This document shows positions 48,443 to 61,208 of a DNA stretch of 64,000 bases, piece after piece; within the stretch, counting starts at the first letter, position 1, and every line of letters starts with the position of its first letter. The translations under genes were made by a program, and so were the position numbers. Source of the stretch: Flaccisagitta enflata (Eukaryota > Chaetognatha > Sagittoidea > Aphragmophora). The stretch spans positions 81,282,001-81,346,000 of the forward strand of contig OZ231127.1 in the NCBI GenBank assembly GCA_965153355.1, read 5' to 3'. A model generated the notes under the pieces. That model was not told the origin of the DNA. It was given only the letters and a program-made list of their open reading frames with translations, and searched no databases.

Positions 48443-49240
48443 AAAAAGATATTCCTTCAAATCAAATCAAATGCCACCAGAACAATTAAGTCATTTATAC
48501 TACACACTTGTATAAAATATGAGGAAGGGAGGTGCCAAAAGTAGAGGCAGTTTAGGCACCCCCCAAGCCCCCTCCAAAGCTAAATTTCATGCTCTATTCA
48601 AAATGGATAGTGGGATTATGATGACTAAACGTGTTATTGACATTCTTCTAGGTCACACAACTAGCAAATGCCAACTTATGATCACATGTTCAAAACAAAA
48701 CGATGAATTATGTCAAGATAGCCAGCTAAAGGGTAATGACACTCACTACACCCCCTTTGCAACACACTGTGTCAGTCATGTTTACATTTTATCACACAAA
48801 TTTTTTCTTTAAATTTGCTTAATTGCAAAAACGATAAAATTTGATTATGCAAATACTTTGGCATATATCATTTCCATTGCCCTGTGGTTGATTATGACAT
48901 CATTTTAGTATAAAATAACAAAATACAGCTTTTGAGAGTATGAAAATGATTATTTTAATAATTCAGGACAAAAAAAAACCCTTTTATGTGCAGAAAATAT
49001 GAATGATATCAAGGATGAGGCAAGTGACAGATTTATCTAGATTATGGCTATCACTCTTTGATGTGAAATAGCTTGCAAAATGAAATATAACAGGTGTTGT
49101 GGGGTATCAAATGAAAGCCCTTACAATTCTGCATCGATTGATACCCATAATGGGGAGTTGGATGAGAAAAAAAATTTACATCATACTTCCCTACCAAAAG
49201 AAAATCGGGCAAACAACTCATCTGAAAGGAAGAGGGAAAA
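48443..49240. other. Intergenic; no gene recognised
   Basis: A 97-codon plus frame at 48519-48812 has no recognisable domain. Otherwise unique AT-rich DNA. Confidence 0.4.
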
Positions 49241-49370
<130 letters not shown>

Positions 49371-49526
49371 CTGATTGAAAGTCGCACGGACTGGCAGATT
49401 GACATGAAGTCAAAACACAGTCAGATAGACAGAAACTGACAATCAAAGGCACGCGAGTAGAAAGTTACGTTTAAGCAGACATTGAAAAACAGAGGTAATC
49501 AAAATGGATACAAAGAGCCTGGGAAA

Positions 49527-49654
49527 TAAGGCCAGATACACTGCCAATCATAAGTAGTTGCTAGCTCGATTGACAGGGGCTGTCATGCGAAGAGACAGAG
49601 GCAGTGATACGAATAAATAATTAGGTAATTGCGTAGGGGCAGTGATGTAAACGG
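49527..49654 (+). mobile_element. HTS element, 5' half, split by a foldback element
   Basis: AAGGCCAGATACACTGCC, then GACAGGGGCTGTCATG and GGGGCAGTGATGTAAACGG follow the HTS order. The tract and tail resume after the foldback at 50928. Confidence 0.6.
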
Positions 49655-50927
49655 TCTAATATCCGCTAACCCAAAACCCTTTGAAAAAAAAAAATTAAAC
49701 CGTCTCCAAATTTTTGCACACTAGTCCTAAAAAAGGTGTAGATTAAGAATATCAACTTTATTTTACCCGATTGCGAGCCGAAAAAATTGGAAACACTTTT
49801 TTTGGCAAAAAATGGTGGTTTTTTGAGATGAATAGCATAAAGATACATCTCTGAAGAAGTAATATGCCCTGGTATTGATAAATAATCATCTGCTGAATAC
49901 TTGTGAGAAATTTCATGAAATTTCGTCGACGTTAAGATGCCTAAAATGCATTATAAAACTTGAAAAATCTAAAAAATCAGCCTTGATGAAAAGATAATGT
50001 CTAAAAGAGCTGATGGGATTTTAGAAATCAAAAAAATATACTTCCCCAGAAATTTTCATGCATACCTGATGAATATTAGACAAATTATAACCAAAAAACC
50101 AAATTACGACAATATGCAAATGAGCTTTTGGGCGAAAATTGCTAAAAACCCACAAAATCGCTCTTTTTTCTCAAAATATGATGATTTTTGCTCTGTCAAC
50201 CTACTTCAAACCTAGCAAGCTTTCTTTTGATAAAAAATAGAAGGAAATTTTGATCATGTTATGTACATGACAGTGTTGTATACATGCCAAAAGACACTTT
50301 TTAAGTTCTTGACAGGGGGAAAATTGCTAAAAACTCATTAAAAGAAAGCTTGCTAGGTTTGAAGTAGGTTAACAGAGCAAAAACCATCATATTTTGGGAA
50401 GAAACAGCAATTTTGTAGGTTGTACTTGTAGCAATTTTCGCCCAAAAGCTCATTTGTATATTGTCGTAATTTGGTTTTTTGGTTATAATTCGTCCAACAT
50501 TCATCAGGTATGCCTGAAAATTTGTGGGGAAGTATATTTTTATGATTTCTAACATCCCATGAGCTCTTTTAGACATTATCTTTTCATCAAGGCTGATTTT
50601 TTTTTTTTGAGTTTTCTAATGCATTTTAGGCATCTTAACATTGACGAAATTTTGTGAAATTTCTCACAAATATTCAGCAGATGATTATTTATCAATACCA
50701 GGGCATATTACTTCTTCAGAGATGTATCTTTATGCTATTTATCTAAAAAAACCACCATTTTTAGCCAAAAAAAGTGTTTCTAATTTTTTCAGCTCGCAAT
50801 CGGGTAAAAAAAGTTGATATTCTTTATCTACACCTTTTTAAGGACTAGTGTGCAAAAATATGGAGACGGTTAAATTTTTTTTTTTCAAAACTCTTAAAAT
50901 TGAGCTTTTGGGCTAGCGGATATTAGA
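49655..50927. mobile_element. 1.27-kb foldback element with about 580-bp arms
   Basis: Left arm 49655-50229 and right arm 50340-50927 are reverse complements at high identity (ends TCTAATATCCGCTAACCCAA and TTGGGCTAGCGGATATTAGA), separated by about 110 bp. TA adjoining ATATCCGC/GCGGATAT at both ends is compatible with a TA duplication. The right arm carries a roughly 15-bp insertion near 50410. No transposase. Confidence 0.85.
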
Positions 50928-50993
50928 TCGAAAGACCGAGAGACTGACCAACAGACAAAACGACTTAGAGATCCCATGATGAACGCGATTTTA
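50928..50993 (+). mobile_element. HTS element, 3' half after the foldback
   Basis: GAAAGACCGAGAGACTGACC and ACAGACAAAACGACTTAGAG continue the tract; the tail ATCCCATGATGAACGCGATT then TTAAAA occupies the hairpin position with poor pairing. Confidence 0.5.
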
Positions 50994-51134
50994 AAAAACA
51001 AACGTGAAAAGATTTTAAGCGAATAAAGTCGCGGAAAGTTAATTTGCAATTCTAATGGGTGAAAATAAAGTTAAACATCTGATTGCTTAACTGATTCAAT
51101 TCCGTCCTCTTCTTGAATCAAAGTCAAACAAAAA

Positions 51135-51298
51135 CAAGGCCGGATACTGGGCACCAGCGTCGCCGAAGGTTGGGCAGGGGCAGTTATGCGATAACTGCTC
51201 GCAAATCATAAATGTTACAAACCGATCGACCGACCAACCGACGAACGGACGGACCGACCAACCAACACGGCAAAGTGTAGAGTCGTGTGTCGGCAACT
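51135..51298 (+). mobile_element. HTS element
   Basis: Begins CAAGGCCGGATACTGGGC after AAAAA, 5' motif GCGTCGCCGAAGGTTGGGCA, then GGGGCAGTTATGCG, a GACC/GGAC tract (51226-51270), AAAGTGTAG, and the tail hairpin AGTCGTGTGTCGGCAACT followed by AAAAAAAC. The 3' half GTCGGCAACT is complementary to the motif at 7 of 9. Confidence 0.8.
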
Positions 51299-51622
51299 AA
51301 AAAAACATTTAACAACCATCGCAGTATACAGTATATATACAGTACATTTGCACTCCGTCATAACGCATTGAAGATTAGCAAAAAATCATCTTTAACGAGT
51401 ATGAACTAATGGTTTTAACAGTTATCATAAAGCTTCCTTTTAAACCCTGTAATGGCTTCAACCACAAAAAAAGCATTGATTTCTTGGCATCGTTTATCAT
51501 TGCGGAGTTCAACCATGCTAATTAAATCAATTGTGATCGTGATGACTTGAAGAACACATTAAACATGCAGCCGTGTTTGCTGGATTATTTGTTTGTATGT
51601 TTGTTTGTTGGTTTATGTGCAT
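51299..51622. other. Unique intergenic sequence
   Basis: No supported feature. Confidence 0.4.
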
Positions 51623-51623
51623 G

Positions 51624-51979
<356 letters not shown>

Positions 51980-52370
51980 CGGTGTCAGTGTGTCCGTGTG
52001 TCTGTATCCGTGTCTGTGTCTGTGTTTACTTTTGTATGATTGACTTATCGCGTCGTTCACATGATCACAGTTCGCAATAAACTCCTCATTAAAAATTGTA
52101 ATTGAGGAACGGTTCTTTTTATTTCCAGGTTTTCGCCTTTTGTTTGTTGGTGTTGTTTACTGAAACGTGTACCCTCGTTCTTTTGTTTTGATGTTGTTTT
52201 CCATTCTGAGTTACGCGATTATTGCCTTCCAACCCGAGCCACTTCGTTTTTCCGCTCTATGAGAGGTCAGATTGTTCTGCTGTCTCCCTCTTTGTTTTGA
52301 AGATTGTCTATATAGTAGATGGCGTCTGTCCCCAGCCATGTACTCTACTTTTTCCGTTGGCCCGTAAGCG

Positions 52371-52640
<270 letters not shown>

Positions 52641-52927
52641 TCTGTTCGTCTGTTCGTGTGTTTGTCTGTTCGGTTTTTCGTCTGTCTGTCAGTCTCTCTG
52701 TCTATCTGGTCTGCGAATATCTGATAGTATAGTAATGACGTTAAACTCAATTCAAGACGCCTATAAGCTGACCGTCGTCAAGCTTCCGTTGATTATTCCA
52801 TTGATTCAGATTTTGGTTTTCATAGATTTCTGTTTAGTATTCTGTATAGAAAATTTGAATAGCGTTCTTGCCTCACCCCGTCCTCACGTTCAGAGTTTTT
52901 CATCTTGCTTTTTTTTGGGGACCCTGG
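52641..52927. other. Unique intergenic sequence
   Basis: GTCTGTTCG/GTCTGTCTG words at 52639-52705, then no feature. Confidence 0.4.
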
Positions 52928-52948
52928 TTGTTGTTGTTGTTGTTGTTT

Positions 52949-53034
<86 letters not shown>

Positions 53035-53036
53035 GC
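52928..53036. repeat. (GTT)n array
   Basis: About 36 triplets with one TTT variant. Confidence 0.95.
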
Positions 53037-53154
53037 ACAGTTTAATGGACTACATCAAGAAATACAGTTTAATCGACTCGATGAGTGTAAATAACTGAGT
53101 GTGGATAAAAAGGAAGCCCAGTTTCATTTTCGTTCAATTGGATTGAGACTGATG

Positions 53155-53158
<4 letters not shown>

Positions 53159-53222
<64 letters not shown>
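53159..53222. repeat. (GA)n microsatellite
   Basis: About 60 bp. Confidence 0.95.
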
Positions 53223-53225
<3 letters not shown>

Positions 53226-53299
53226 GAACAGACAGACAGATAGACAGACAGACAGTATTAGGAGACAGGAAGACGCATATGGAGAGAGAGAGATCTATA

Positions 53300-53885
53300 G
53301 ACTGAGCTGAGTCAGTGACATAGACTGAGTATGTGAGAAAGAGGGAGACAGAGACTGAGAGACCTTTACAGAGGCAGAGACAGAGACAGAGATATAGACT
53401 GATTAAGTAAGAAAGAAAGAGACAGGGACATAGACTAAGTAAGTGAGAAAGAGTAAGACAGAGACAGAGACAGAGACAGAGTAAGTGAGAAAGAGTGAGA
53501 CAGAGACATAGTCTGAGTGAGTAAGATAGAGTGAGACAGAGACATAACACTGAGTAAGTGAGAAAGAGTGATACAAAGATTGAGAGATCTCTACTGAGAC
53601 AGACACAAAGTCTGAGTAAGTGAGAAAGAGTGAGACAGAGACAGAGACTGAGTAAGTGAGAAAGAGTGAGACAGAGACATAGACTAAGTAAGTGAGAAAG
53701 AGTGAGACAGAGACATAGTCTGAGTGAGTAAGAAAGAGTGAGACAGAGACAGAGACTGACTAAGTGAGAAAGAAAGAGACATGGACATAGACTGAGTAAG
53801 TGAGAAAGAGTGAGACAGAGACAGAGACTGAGTAAGTGAGGAAGAGTGAGACAGAGACATAGACTGAGTAAGTGAGAAAGAGTGA
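53300..53885. repeat. About 36-bp purine-rich minisatellite
   Basis: ACTGAGTAAGTGAGAAAGAG plus TGAGACAGAGACATAG recurs with GAGACAGAGACA length variation, about 15 units. Confidence 0.85.
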
Positions 53886-54062
53886 TGCTGTTTTGGTTCC
53901 TCTTGAGAATCGTTTTCCTCTTTAATTTCGACTCTCTTCTTTCTTCTGTTTGTTTACCGAGGCGAGACTGAGAAGGCGGAGATATTCACTTATAAATGGG
54001 TCTCTTCATGTTGTAAAAAATATTCACATATGTATACGTACTGTTACATTGTACAATTTTTT

Positions 54063-54252
54063 AGTCGCGTGCACGCGACTCTACACCCCGCTTTGTCCAT
54101 TCGTCCGTCGGTTGGTTGGTCTGTCGGTCACACTTTTACTTCCCTTGAGTCATCTTATGTCATTTTAGAGTATACTAAGTCATTCTAAGTCATTCTAAGT
54201 CATGCTAAGTCATTCTGTAAGTCTCGCACGCGACTTATAGGTGTTGGCCTTG
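54063..54252 (-). mobile_element. HTS element with perfect 18-bp palindromic tail
   Basis: Plus-strand text begins AGTCGCGTGCACGCGACT, a fully palindromic 18-mer, after TTTTTT; then CTACACCCCGCTTTGTCC, a short CCGT tract, a local array of AAGTCATTCT (54175-54220), and the motif GCACGCGACTTATAGG before GGCCTTG. The motif equals the hairpin's 3' half exactly. Confidence 0.8.
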
Positions 54253-54305
54253 TTTTATCTATAGAAACATTTTTTTGTTTGTCTGCTTTCGATGTAAAAG
54301 ATTTA

Positions 54306-54633
54306 CCCTATTTCTCGTAATAAGCGCCCCGGGCAGTTACAAAATTAGTGTTCAACGTTGCTATTTTGCCCCCTTAAAGGCTTAATTAGCGCCCCCTCTA
54401 ATGATCATTTTTCAAAGAAAGTATAAGAATCAAAGAGGAAATGTCAGAAAAATAGAAAGAAATACAGAGACAAGAAGAAAACTACCTTTTTTTACAAACT
54501 TTTCAGCTTTTGTATTTCATCTTTTGATAAAAAAATGCAAAAAGTTTAAAGATTTTTTTGCACCATTAAATTCTCTTTAAAGAATAAAGGGGGGCGCTAA
54601 TAAGGGAGGGGGCGCTGATTAGGAGAAAAACGG
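54306..54633. mobile_element. 328-bp TA-flanked MITE
   Basis: TA at 54304-54305 and 54634-54635. The left end CCCTATTTCTCGTAATAAGC and the right end (complement CCGTTTTTCTCCTAATCAGC) are inverted repeats, both continuing into GCGCCCC. Tc1/mariner-like by TA target; superfamily not proven. Confidence 0.75.
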
Positions 54634-54635
54634 TA

Positions 54636-55350
54636 TACACATAGAAGTACATTGGTCCAGATCACATGTTACAGGCCATTGGATGGTAAGTGAGAACAGT
54701 AGTTTGGTCATACTGCAGTACTGCCCCAGCCCAACCATCCGCAACTTTTACCCTGGGTTAGTTTTATGAACTACTCCTCAAAGCTCGACACCCAAAATGT
54801 AAATGAACTTTCCTCCTTTCGTGTAAAGGTAAAGAGACTCCATGGTAATTGGTCACAGAATTAGAAAGAGTGAAGATTGATAAAGTTAATTTGACAGTGC
54901 ACATGTAAACGAACTTTGCGCGGTTGACGTGCGGGTGAAGGAAGGAGACCTGACTTCTTCAAAATATAGTATTGACATGGAAAGGGGGGGGGGGAGGGGT
55001 AGCGATCTTTTTGGAAGGGGTTCAATATTCGGCACATATAGTACAGTTATGCTACTGACAGGTTGGACGTTAAATGTGGTATAGGTTTTATGAGCAGAAT
55101 AAATACATTGATGGCGTTGATACTCACGGACAGACGGACAGACAAACATATTTCCCCCTTCCTTGTTCTACAGAACCCCGTTTCCCTCTCATCCTTTCCT
55201 AGAAAAAACCATCTTGGGTTTGCCACTTTATTCTTCCAAAATGTGTTGGACCATGAACCTATCAACGGAATATGACGAACCCTTGAACCTGCTCATAGAA
55301 TGAGACAGACCCTTGAACCTGGGCACGGAAAAGAAGAACCCTTTAACCTG
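54636..55350. other. Unique intergenic sequence
   Basis: Poly(G) at 54986-55000. No supported gene. Confidence 0.4.
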
Positions 55351-55353
55351 TCA

Positions 55354-55622
55354 GGGGGCGTTTCTAGTCCAAGACGATCGTGTTTTGAAAGGGCCACTCG
55401 GTCGCTCGCTACGTTCGTTCGCTCGCAACGCTCACTCCGCTCACTCGCTCTGCAGCGCTCCGCTTCGCTACGCTCGCTTTGCTTGCTCGCTCCGTTCACG
55501 GGCTCGCTCACTCACTTCGCTCACTCCCTTGTGCAACAGTTGAAATTCTTGAATATGTGTTCACACTGTTATCGCGTTTCACGGGAACAAACGCGTTTTT
55601 GGCGCTCACTAGAAACACGCCC
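55354..55622. mobile_element. TCA-flanked MITE, same family as 14133-14600
   Basis: TCA at 55351-55353 and 55623-55625. The ends GGGGGCGTTTCTAGT and (complement) GGGCGTGTTTCTAGTGAGCG share GTTTCTAGT with the 14.1-kb element, and both carry AAACGCGTTT near one end. The interior is a CGCTC/GCTCGCTC array instead of tRNA-like units. Confidence 0.7.
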
Positions 55623-55625
55623 TCA

Positions 55626-56330
55626 GAGTAATGTTCTAGCCCTTCAACCTTTCCCTAGCCCGCCCTTGAACTTGCCTCACCTCGACCATATTCTTGTCAA
55701 ACATTCACCATCGGGGAAAGAACTAAGCCTATTACTTTTTACCATCAAGTATGCGGGAGGACAGGGGGGGGCAGTGGGACATTTTGGCAGTAATAGTTTT
55801 GAGCGTGTGTGCGATGAGGGGGGGGGCAGGGGTTGAAGAGTACATTAAGGTGTAAGTACATGTGTGACACTATGTGTATGCTTATCCTAAGTACTATGAT
55901 TGTATTCATATGACAGTGTGAACGTTTTTGAGCGTGTGTGTAACGGGGGGGGGGGTTAATGAGTAGGTGAAGGTACAGTGTACATGTGTGACACTATGTG
56001 TATGATTTTCATACTATGATTGTATTCGTATGACAGAGATATTTTGAGCGTGTGTGTGATGGGGGGGGAGTGGATGTGAAGAATAAGTCAAGATTTTAGT
56101 ATGTACGTGTATGGGAGTTTGAGAGTGTGTGTGATGGGGGTGGGAGGTGTTGAAAAGTAAGTCCCTATTTAAGTATGTATGGGAGTTATGTCGGTGTCGA
56201 TATCAGGTCAGTCAAGCAAAAACAAATTGGTTTCTTTATCCGATTCTCGACCATAGTCGAAATTGGTGAAAATCTGTTTTCTTCCCTTTTTCCGGGAAAT
56301 GATATCTGAATATAAACTGCACACAAAAAA
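55626..56330. other. Intergenic; weak repeat of a G-run motif
   Basis: TGAGCGTGTGTGTRANGGGG followed by a poly(G) run recurs about four times between 55798 and 56150, with GTACATGTGTGACACTATGT in between. Degenerate tandem repeat; no gene. Confidence 0.5.
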
Positions 56331-56332
56331 AA

Positions 56333-56496
56333 CAAGGTCCGATACATGACTGCCTAAGTCGCGTGCGGGTGGGGAGGAGCAGTTATGAAAAGGGTTGGCC
56401 AAATATTTATGTAGAAGCAGTAATGCTCGCAAACATCAACAAAGCAAGGTGTTACCAACCGACCATCGGACCAATCGGGTTGTAGCACAAGACATA

Positions 56497-56500
<4 letters not shown>
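56333..56500 (+). mobile_element. HTS element, tail replaced by (CA)n
   Basis: Begins CAAGGTCCGATACATGAC after an A-run, motif AAGTCGCGTGCGGGTGGGGA, GGAGCAGTTATG block, then ACCGACCATCGGACC. The terminal hairpin is absent and the CA array begins at 56502. Confidence 0.7.
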
Positions 56501-56785
<285 letters not shown>

Positions 56786-56869
56786 AGGTTCACAATCTTG
56801 GGAGCCTTATCCATCTGTGAATATTCATTTTCTCTGACCGGTTCTTGGTTCTTTCCGGCCTTGACGTTG

Positions 56870-57610
<741 letters not shown>

Positions 57611-57739
57611 CAGGACGTCGTGGTCATGATGTTGTGGCCCCGATATTGGGCCCCGATGCTGGATTGAATGGTATAAGCGGCGTCACGCCGGCTTGACTCA
57701 AATAAGCGCCGCCACACCGCCTTGAATCGAATATTCGCG

Positions 57740-58250
57740 GCGGCTATGGCGGTAGTGGCGATGGTGGTGGTGGTGGTAGTGGTGGTGGTAGTGGTGGTGG
57801 TGGTGATGGTGGTGGGGGTGGAGGTGGTGGTGGTGGTGGTGGTAGTGGTGGTGGTGGTGGTGGTGGTGGTGGTGGTGGTGGTGGTGGTAGTGGTGGTGGG
57901 GGTGTTAGTGGTGGTGATGGTGGTGGTGGTGATGGTAGTGTTGGTGGAGTTGTTAGTGGTGGTGGTGGTGGTGGTAGTGGTGGTGGTAGTGGTGGTGGTG
58001 GAGGTGTTAATGGTGGTGGTGGTAGTGGTGGTGGCGACGGTGGCAATAGTGATGGTGGTGTTGGTGGCGTCAGTAGCGATTGCGGTGGTGTTGAAGGCAG
58101 AGGCGGTGGAGGCGACGGCGGCTATGGCGGCGGAGGAGGCCGCGGCGTCAGCGGTTGCATGTCCGGTGGTTGCAGTGGTGGTGGTTGTGGCGGTGGCAGT
58201 GGTGGCGGTGGCAGTGGTGGCGGTGGTGTTGGTGAAGGGGCCGGCGAGGG
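57740..58250. repeat. Degenerate (GGT)n tract
   Basis: About 500 bp of GGT with AGT, GAT and GGC variants in constant triplet phase, giving long Val/Gly/Trp-type frames. No domain. Confidence 0.9.
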
Positions 58251-58319
58251 GGTGGCAGCGCCGGCTACTTAACTCGTGGAATGCCACAGCCAACACCCAA
58301 GGATTTTCATTCAGACCTT

Positions 58320-58865
58320 TGCGTATTTCGCAATATTTTTTCCTATCTTTTTCTCTTTTCTTCATGTTTTCTTTTTCTTTTTCTTTTTTTTTCCATCTTC
58401 TTTTTAGTCTCCTTCTGTCTTTCTCTCTTTCCTTCTTTCTTTCTCTATTTCCTTCTTTCATTATGTCTTTCCTTCTTCTCTCTCTTTCCTTCTTTCTTAC
58501 TCTCTTTCCTTCTTTCTTTCTCTCTTTCCTTCTTTCTTTCTCTATTTCCTTTTTTCTCCCTCTCTTTCCTTCTATCTTTATGTCTTTCCTTCTTTCTATC
58601 TCCCTTTCCTTCTTTCTTTCTCTCTCCCCTTCTTTCTTAAGTCTTTCCTTCTGTCTTTCTCTCTTTCCTTCTTTCCTTCTTTCTTTCTCAATTTCCTTCT
58701 TTCTTTCTCTCTCTCCTTCTTTCTTTATCTCTTTCCTTCTTTCTTCCTCTCTTTCCCTCTTTTTTTCTCTCTTTCCTTCTTTCTATATCTCTTTCCTCCT
58801 TTCTATATCTCATTCCTTCTTTCTTTATTTCTTTCCTTCAGTCTTTCTTTCGTTCCTTCTTTCTT
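58320..58865. repeat. (TTTCCTTCTTTC)n pyrimidine tract
   Basis: TCTCTTTCCTTCTTTCTT words with about 20-bp higher-order periodicity over 540 bp. Long open plus frames are repeat translations. Confidence 0.9.
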
Positions 58866-58867
58866 TT

Positions 58868-58925
58868 TGGTCACTTACTACGCGTCTCTATGAGTTGCCA
58901 TGTCGGTCATTCGGTTGGTTGGTCA
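58868..58925 (-). mobile_element. HTS fragment (tail end)
   Basis: TGGTCACTTACTACGCGTCT, then CTATGAG and CGGTTGGTTGGTC, retains the order tail-stem-tract of the minus-orientation family with a broken stem. Confidence 0.4.
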
Positions 58926-59440
58926 GGACGTCGACGATACTTTGCTTTTTGGAAACGATATCCTTCACTCATACTCCCTGCAATGCTCAATGCTCATACT
59001 GATGTAAATGGAACCTAACAACCTTCTCTCTCAAACTAACCCAATGGAAAACTGCTTACCAAAAAGTAATAAAGGACTAAGATTTTTTAAATGTGTAACC
59101 ATAATTCAACAATCAATCTGTGGTCAGGAAAGGACGAGGGTATGCAAAGAGTTTGTTCCCACTGAGACATAATTCATTGGCAGGTTATTGTCGCCCCACT
59201 TTCGTCACGTAATTTGTTTTGTAATTCGTTTGTGTGGGATACCCGGTAGTGACAATGAAAGACCTTTATCACTTCAAATAGATGATTAGGGATGGTCGAT
59301 AAGGCCAATATGGCAGTGATGGTCCATTAAACCGATTAGACCCTTTAGGCCGATTAGACCGTTAAAGCAGATTAGACCGTTAAAGCCGTTTAGGTCGATT
59401 TGGGTCAAATTGATTCGACACAATGTGTGACATTTACGCC
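58926..59440. other. Intergenic; short repeat of TTAGACCGTTAAAGC
   Basis: At 59325-59400 TTAGACCGTTAAAGCNGATT occurs about four times. Nothing else. Confidence 0.5.
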
Positions 59441-59444
59441 ATAG

Positions 59445-59685
<241 letters not shown>

Positions 59686-59760
59686 GACAGACAGAGTCAG
59701 AGACGAATAGAAAGATAGAGACAGAATCATCATGAAAGAGACAGAAAGACCTGGAAACAT

Positions 59761-59762
<2 letters not shown>

Positions 59763-59836
<74 letters not shown>
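59763..59836. repeat. (GA)n passing into (GACA)n
   Basis: A second, shorter array with the same GA-to-GACA order, about 110 bp after the first, suggesting duplication. Confidence 0.9.
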
Positions 59837-59837
<1 letters not shown>

Positions 59838-60490
59838 ATCAGAGAGTAAATGGAAGACAGAAACACTGGAAAACATCTTGACAGAGAGAGTTGAATGGTG
59901 AATTTCCTGAAATGAATCCTTTCTAAGCCGTCAACGTAGTTTGCCTCACATTAGAGTCTGGAGAAAAGCTCTCATTTGGGAGTTCTGGCCTTCGTTTTAC
60001 TTCCCGAAGTGACAAGGGAGACAGGTTCATATGGTCAACAATGCGCCCTTTACTCTCTTTAGGGATTTCTGGCCCATGTTCACTTCCCAAAGAGACAAGG
60101 GAGACAGGTTCATACGGTCAACAATGCACATAGCATTTCGCTCCCCCTTTCTGTATGACATGGTGCTAAAATCTGAACCAGGGCGAGTTTTGGCATAATT
60201 TTTTTTTTCAAGAAAACCATTTGGGTAGAAGATCACTTTAAGTGAGACTACGACTTCAAAAGAAGTGTGTAACATTGAAAAAAATGAAGTATAAATATTG
60301 CATTTCGCCATTGTTCATTTGTTCGCGTTTCATGCGCGTTTTATGCTTCATTTACATAAACCGCTACGGGAGCGGCCATGTCTTTTTTTCCATCAAGAAG
60401 CTTCTAGAAGTGGTGTCCCTTTAGCCAATTTGTAGCTAAACATCAGCACTTATATGCATACAGGTTTTTTTCCCTGTAAAGTGAAAAAAA
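59837..60490. other. Unique sequence with one 50-bp direct repeat
   Basis: GACAAGGGAGACAGGTTCAT plus GGTCAACAATGC occurs at about 60011 and 60091. No gene. Confidence 0.5.
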
Positions 60491-60499
60491 AGATTCTAA

Positions 60500-60780
60500 C
60501 AGAATTAAATAGTATTAACTGGTACTAAATAGTACTAAATAGTACTAAATAGTGCTAAGAAGTAGAAAAAAAAATACTAAAAAGTACTAAAAAGTACAAG
60601 ACAGTATTAAATAGAACAAAATAGTACTAAATAGTGATAAATAGTATTAGATAGCAATAAATAGTACTAAATAGTATTAAGTAGTGTTAAATAGTATTAA
60701 ATAGTATTAAATAGTATTAAATAGTAATAGTAAATAGTAAGTAATAATAAGTAGTAAATTGTAAATAGTAACTAATAAAC
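60500..60780. repeat. 10-bp AT-rich tandem repeat (TACTAAATAG)n
   Basis: About 25 imperfect decamers, grading into AGTAATAAATAGT words. Confidence 0.9.
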
Positions 60781-60783
60781 TGT

Positions 60784-61208
60784 TTTTAGGTCAATAGGAG
60801 CTTGTGTACCAATTTTCAACAAAAATTGTTAACTTTTACTACCCTTTGCCTATTATTTTTGTAGTAATATTTAGCTGGTTTACATAGGTAGAGGGTAGTA
60901 AAAGTATGTGAATTTTTTTCTAATTTGGTATACAAGTAGTAGGTAGTAAAGAAACAAATCCTGCCAAATTTGAATGAAATCTGAAGTCTGGTTTATAAGA
61001 TATTAGCTTATAAATGTAGTAATGTAATAAAAGACCTTCTCAATTAATTAAAGATATTATATCTTTGGATCCATACTTCAGAATTTCATGAAACTTTGCT
61101 GATGTTGTTTTTAGGTCAATAGGAGCTTGTGTTCCAATTTTCAACAAAAATCTTAAACTTTCACTACCCTTTGCCTATTATTTTCGTAGTAATATTTAGC
61201 TGGTTTAC
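60784..61208. repeat. Pair of about 102-bp direct repeats upstream of the Penelope-like element
   Basis: TTTTAGGTCAATAGGAGCTT through TAGCTGGTTTACA occurs at 60786-60889 and 61110-61209 with few changes. The second copy ends exactly where the retroelement's readable frame becomes recognisable, so it marks the 5' truncation junction. Confidence 0.8.

Noticed and set aside
48519-48812. 97-codon plus-strand frame
   Set aside because: No domain, repeat or conservation signal that I can see; length is within chance for this composition.
57722-59002. 426-codon Val/Ser/Phe-rich plus frame
   Set aside because: Joins a GGT tract to a TTTC/TTCC tract; composition follows the DNA repeat, with no domain or start context.
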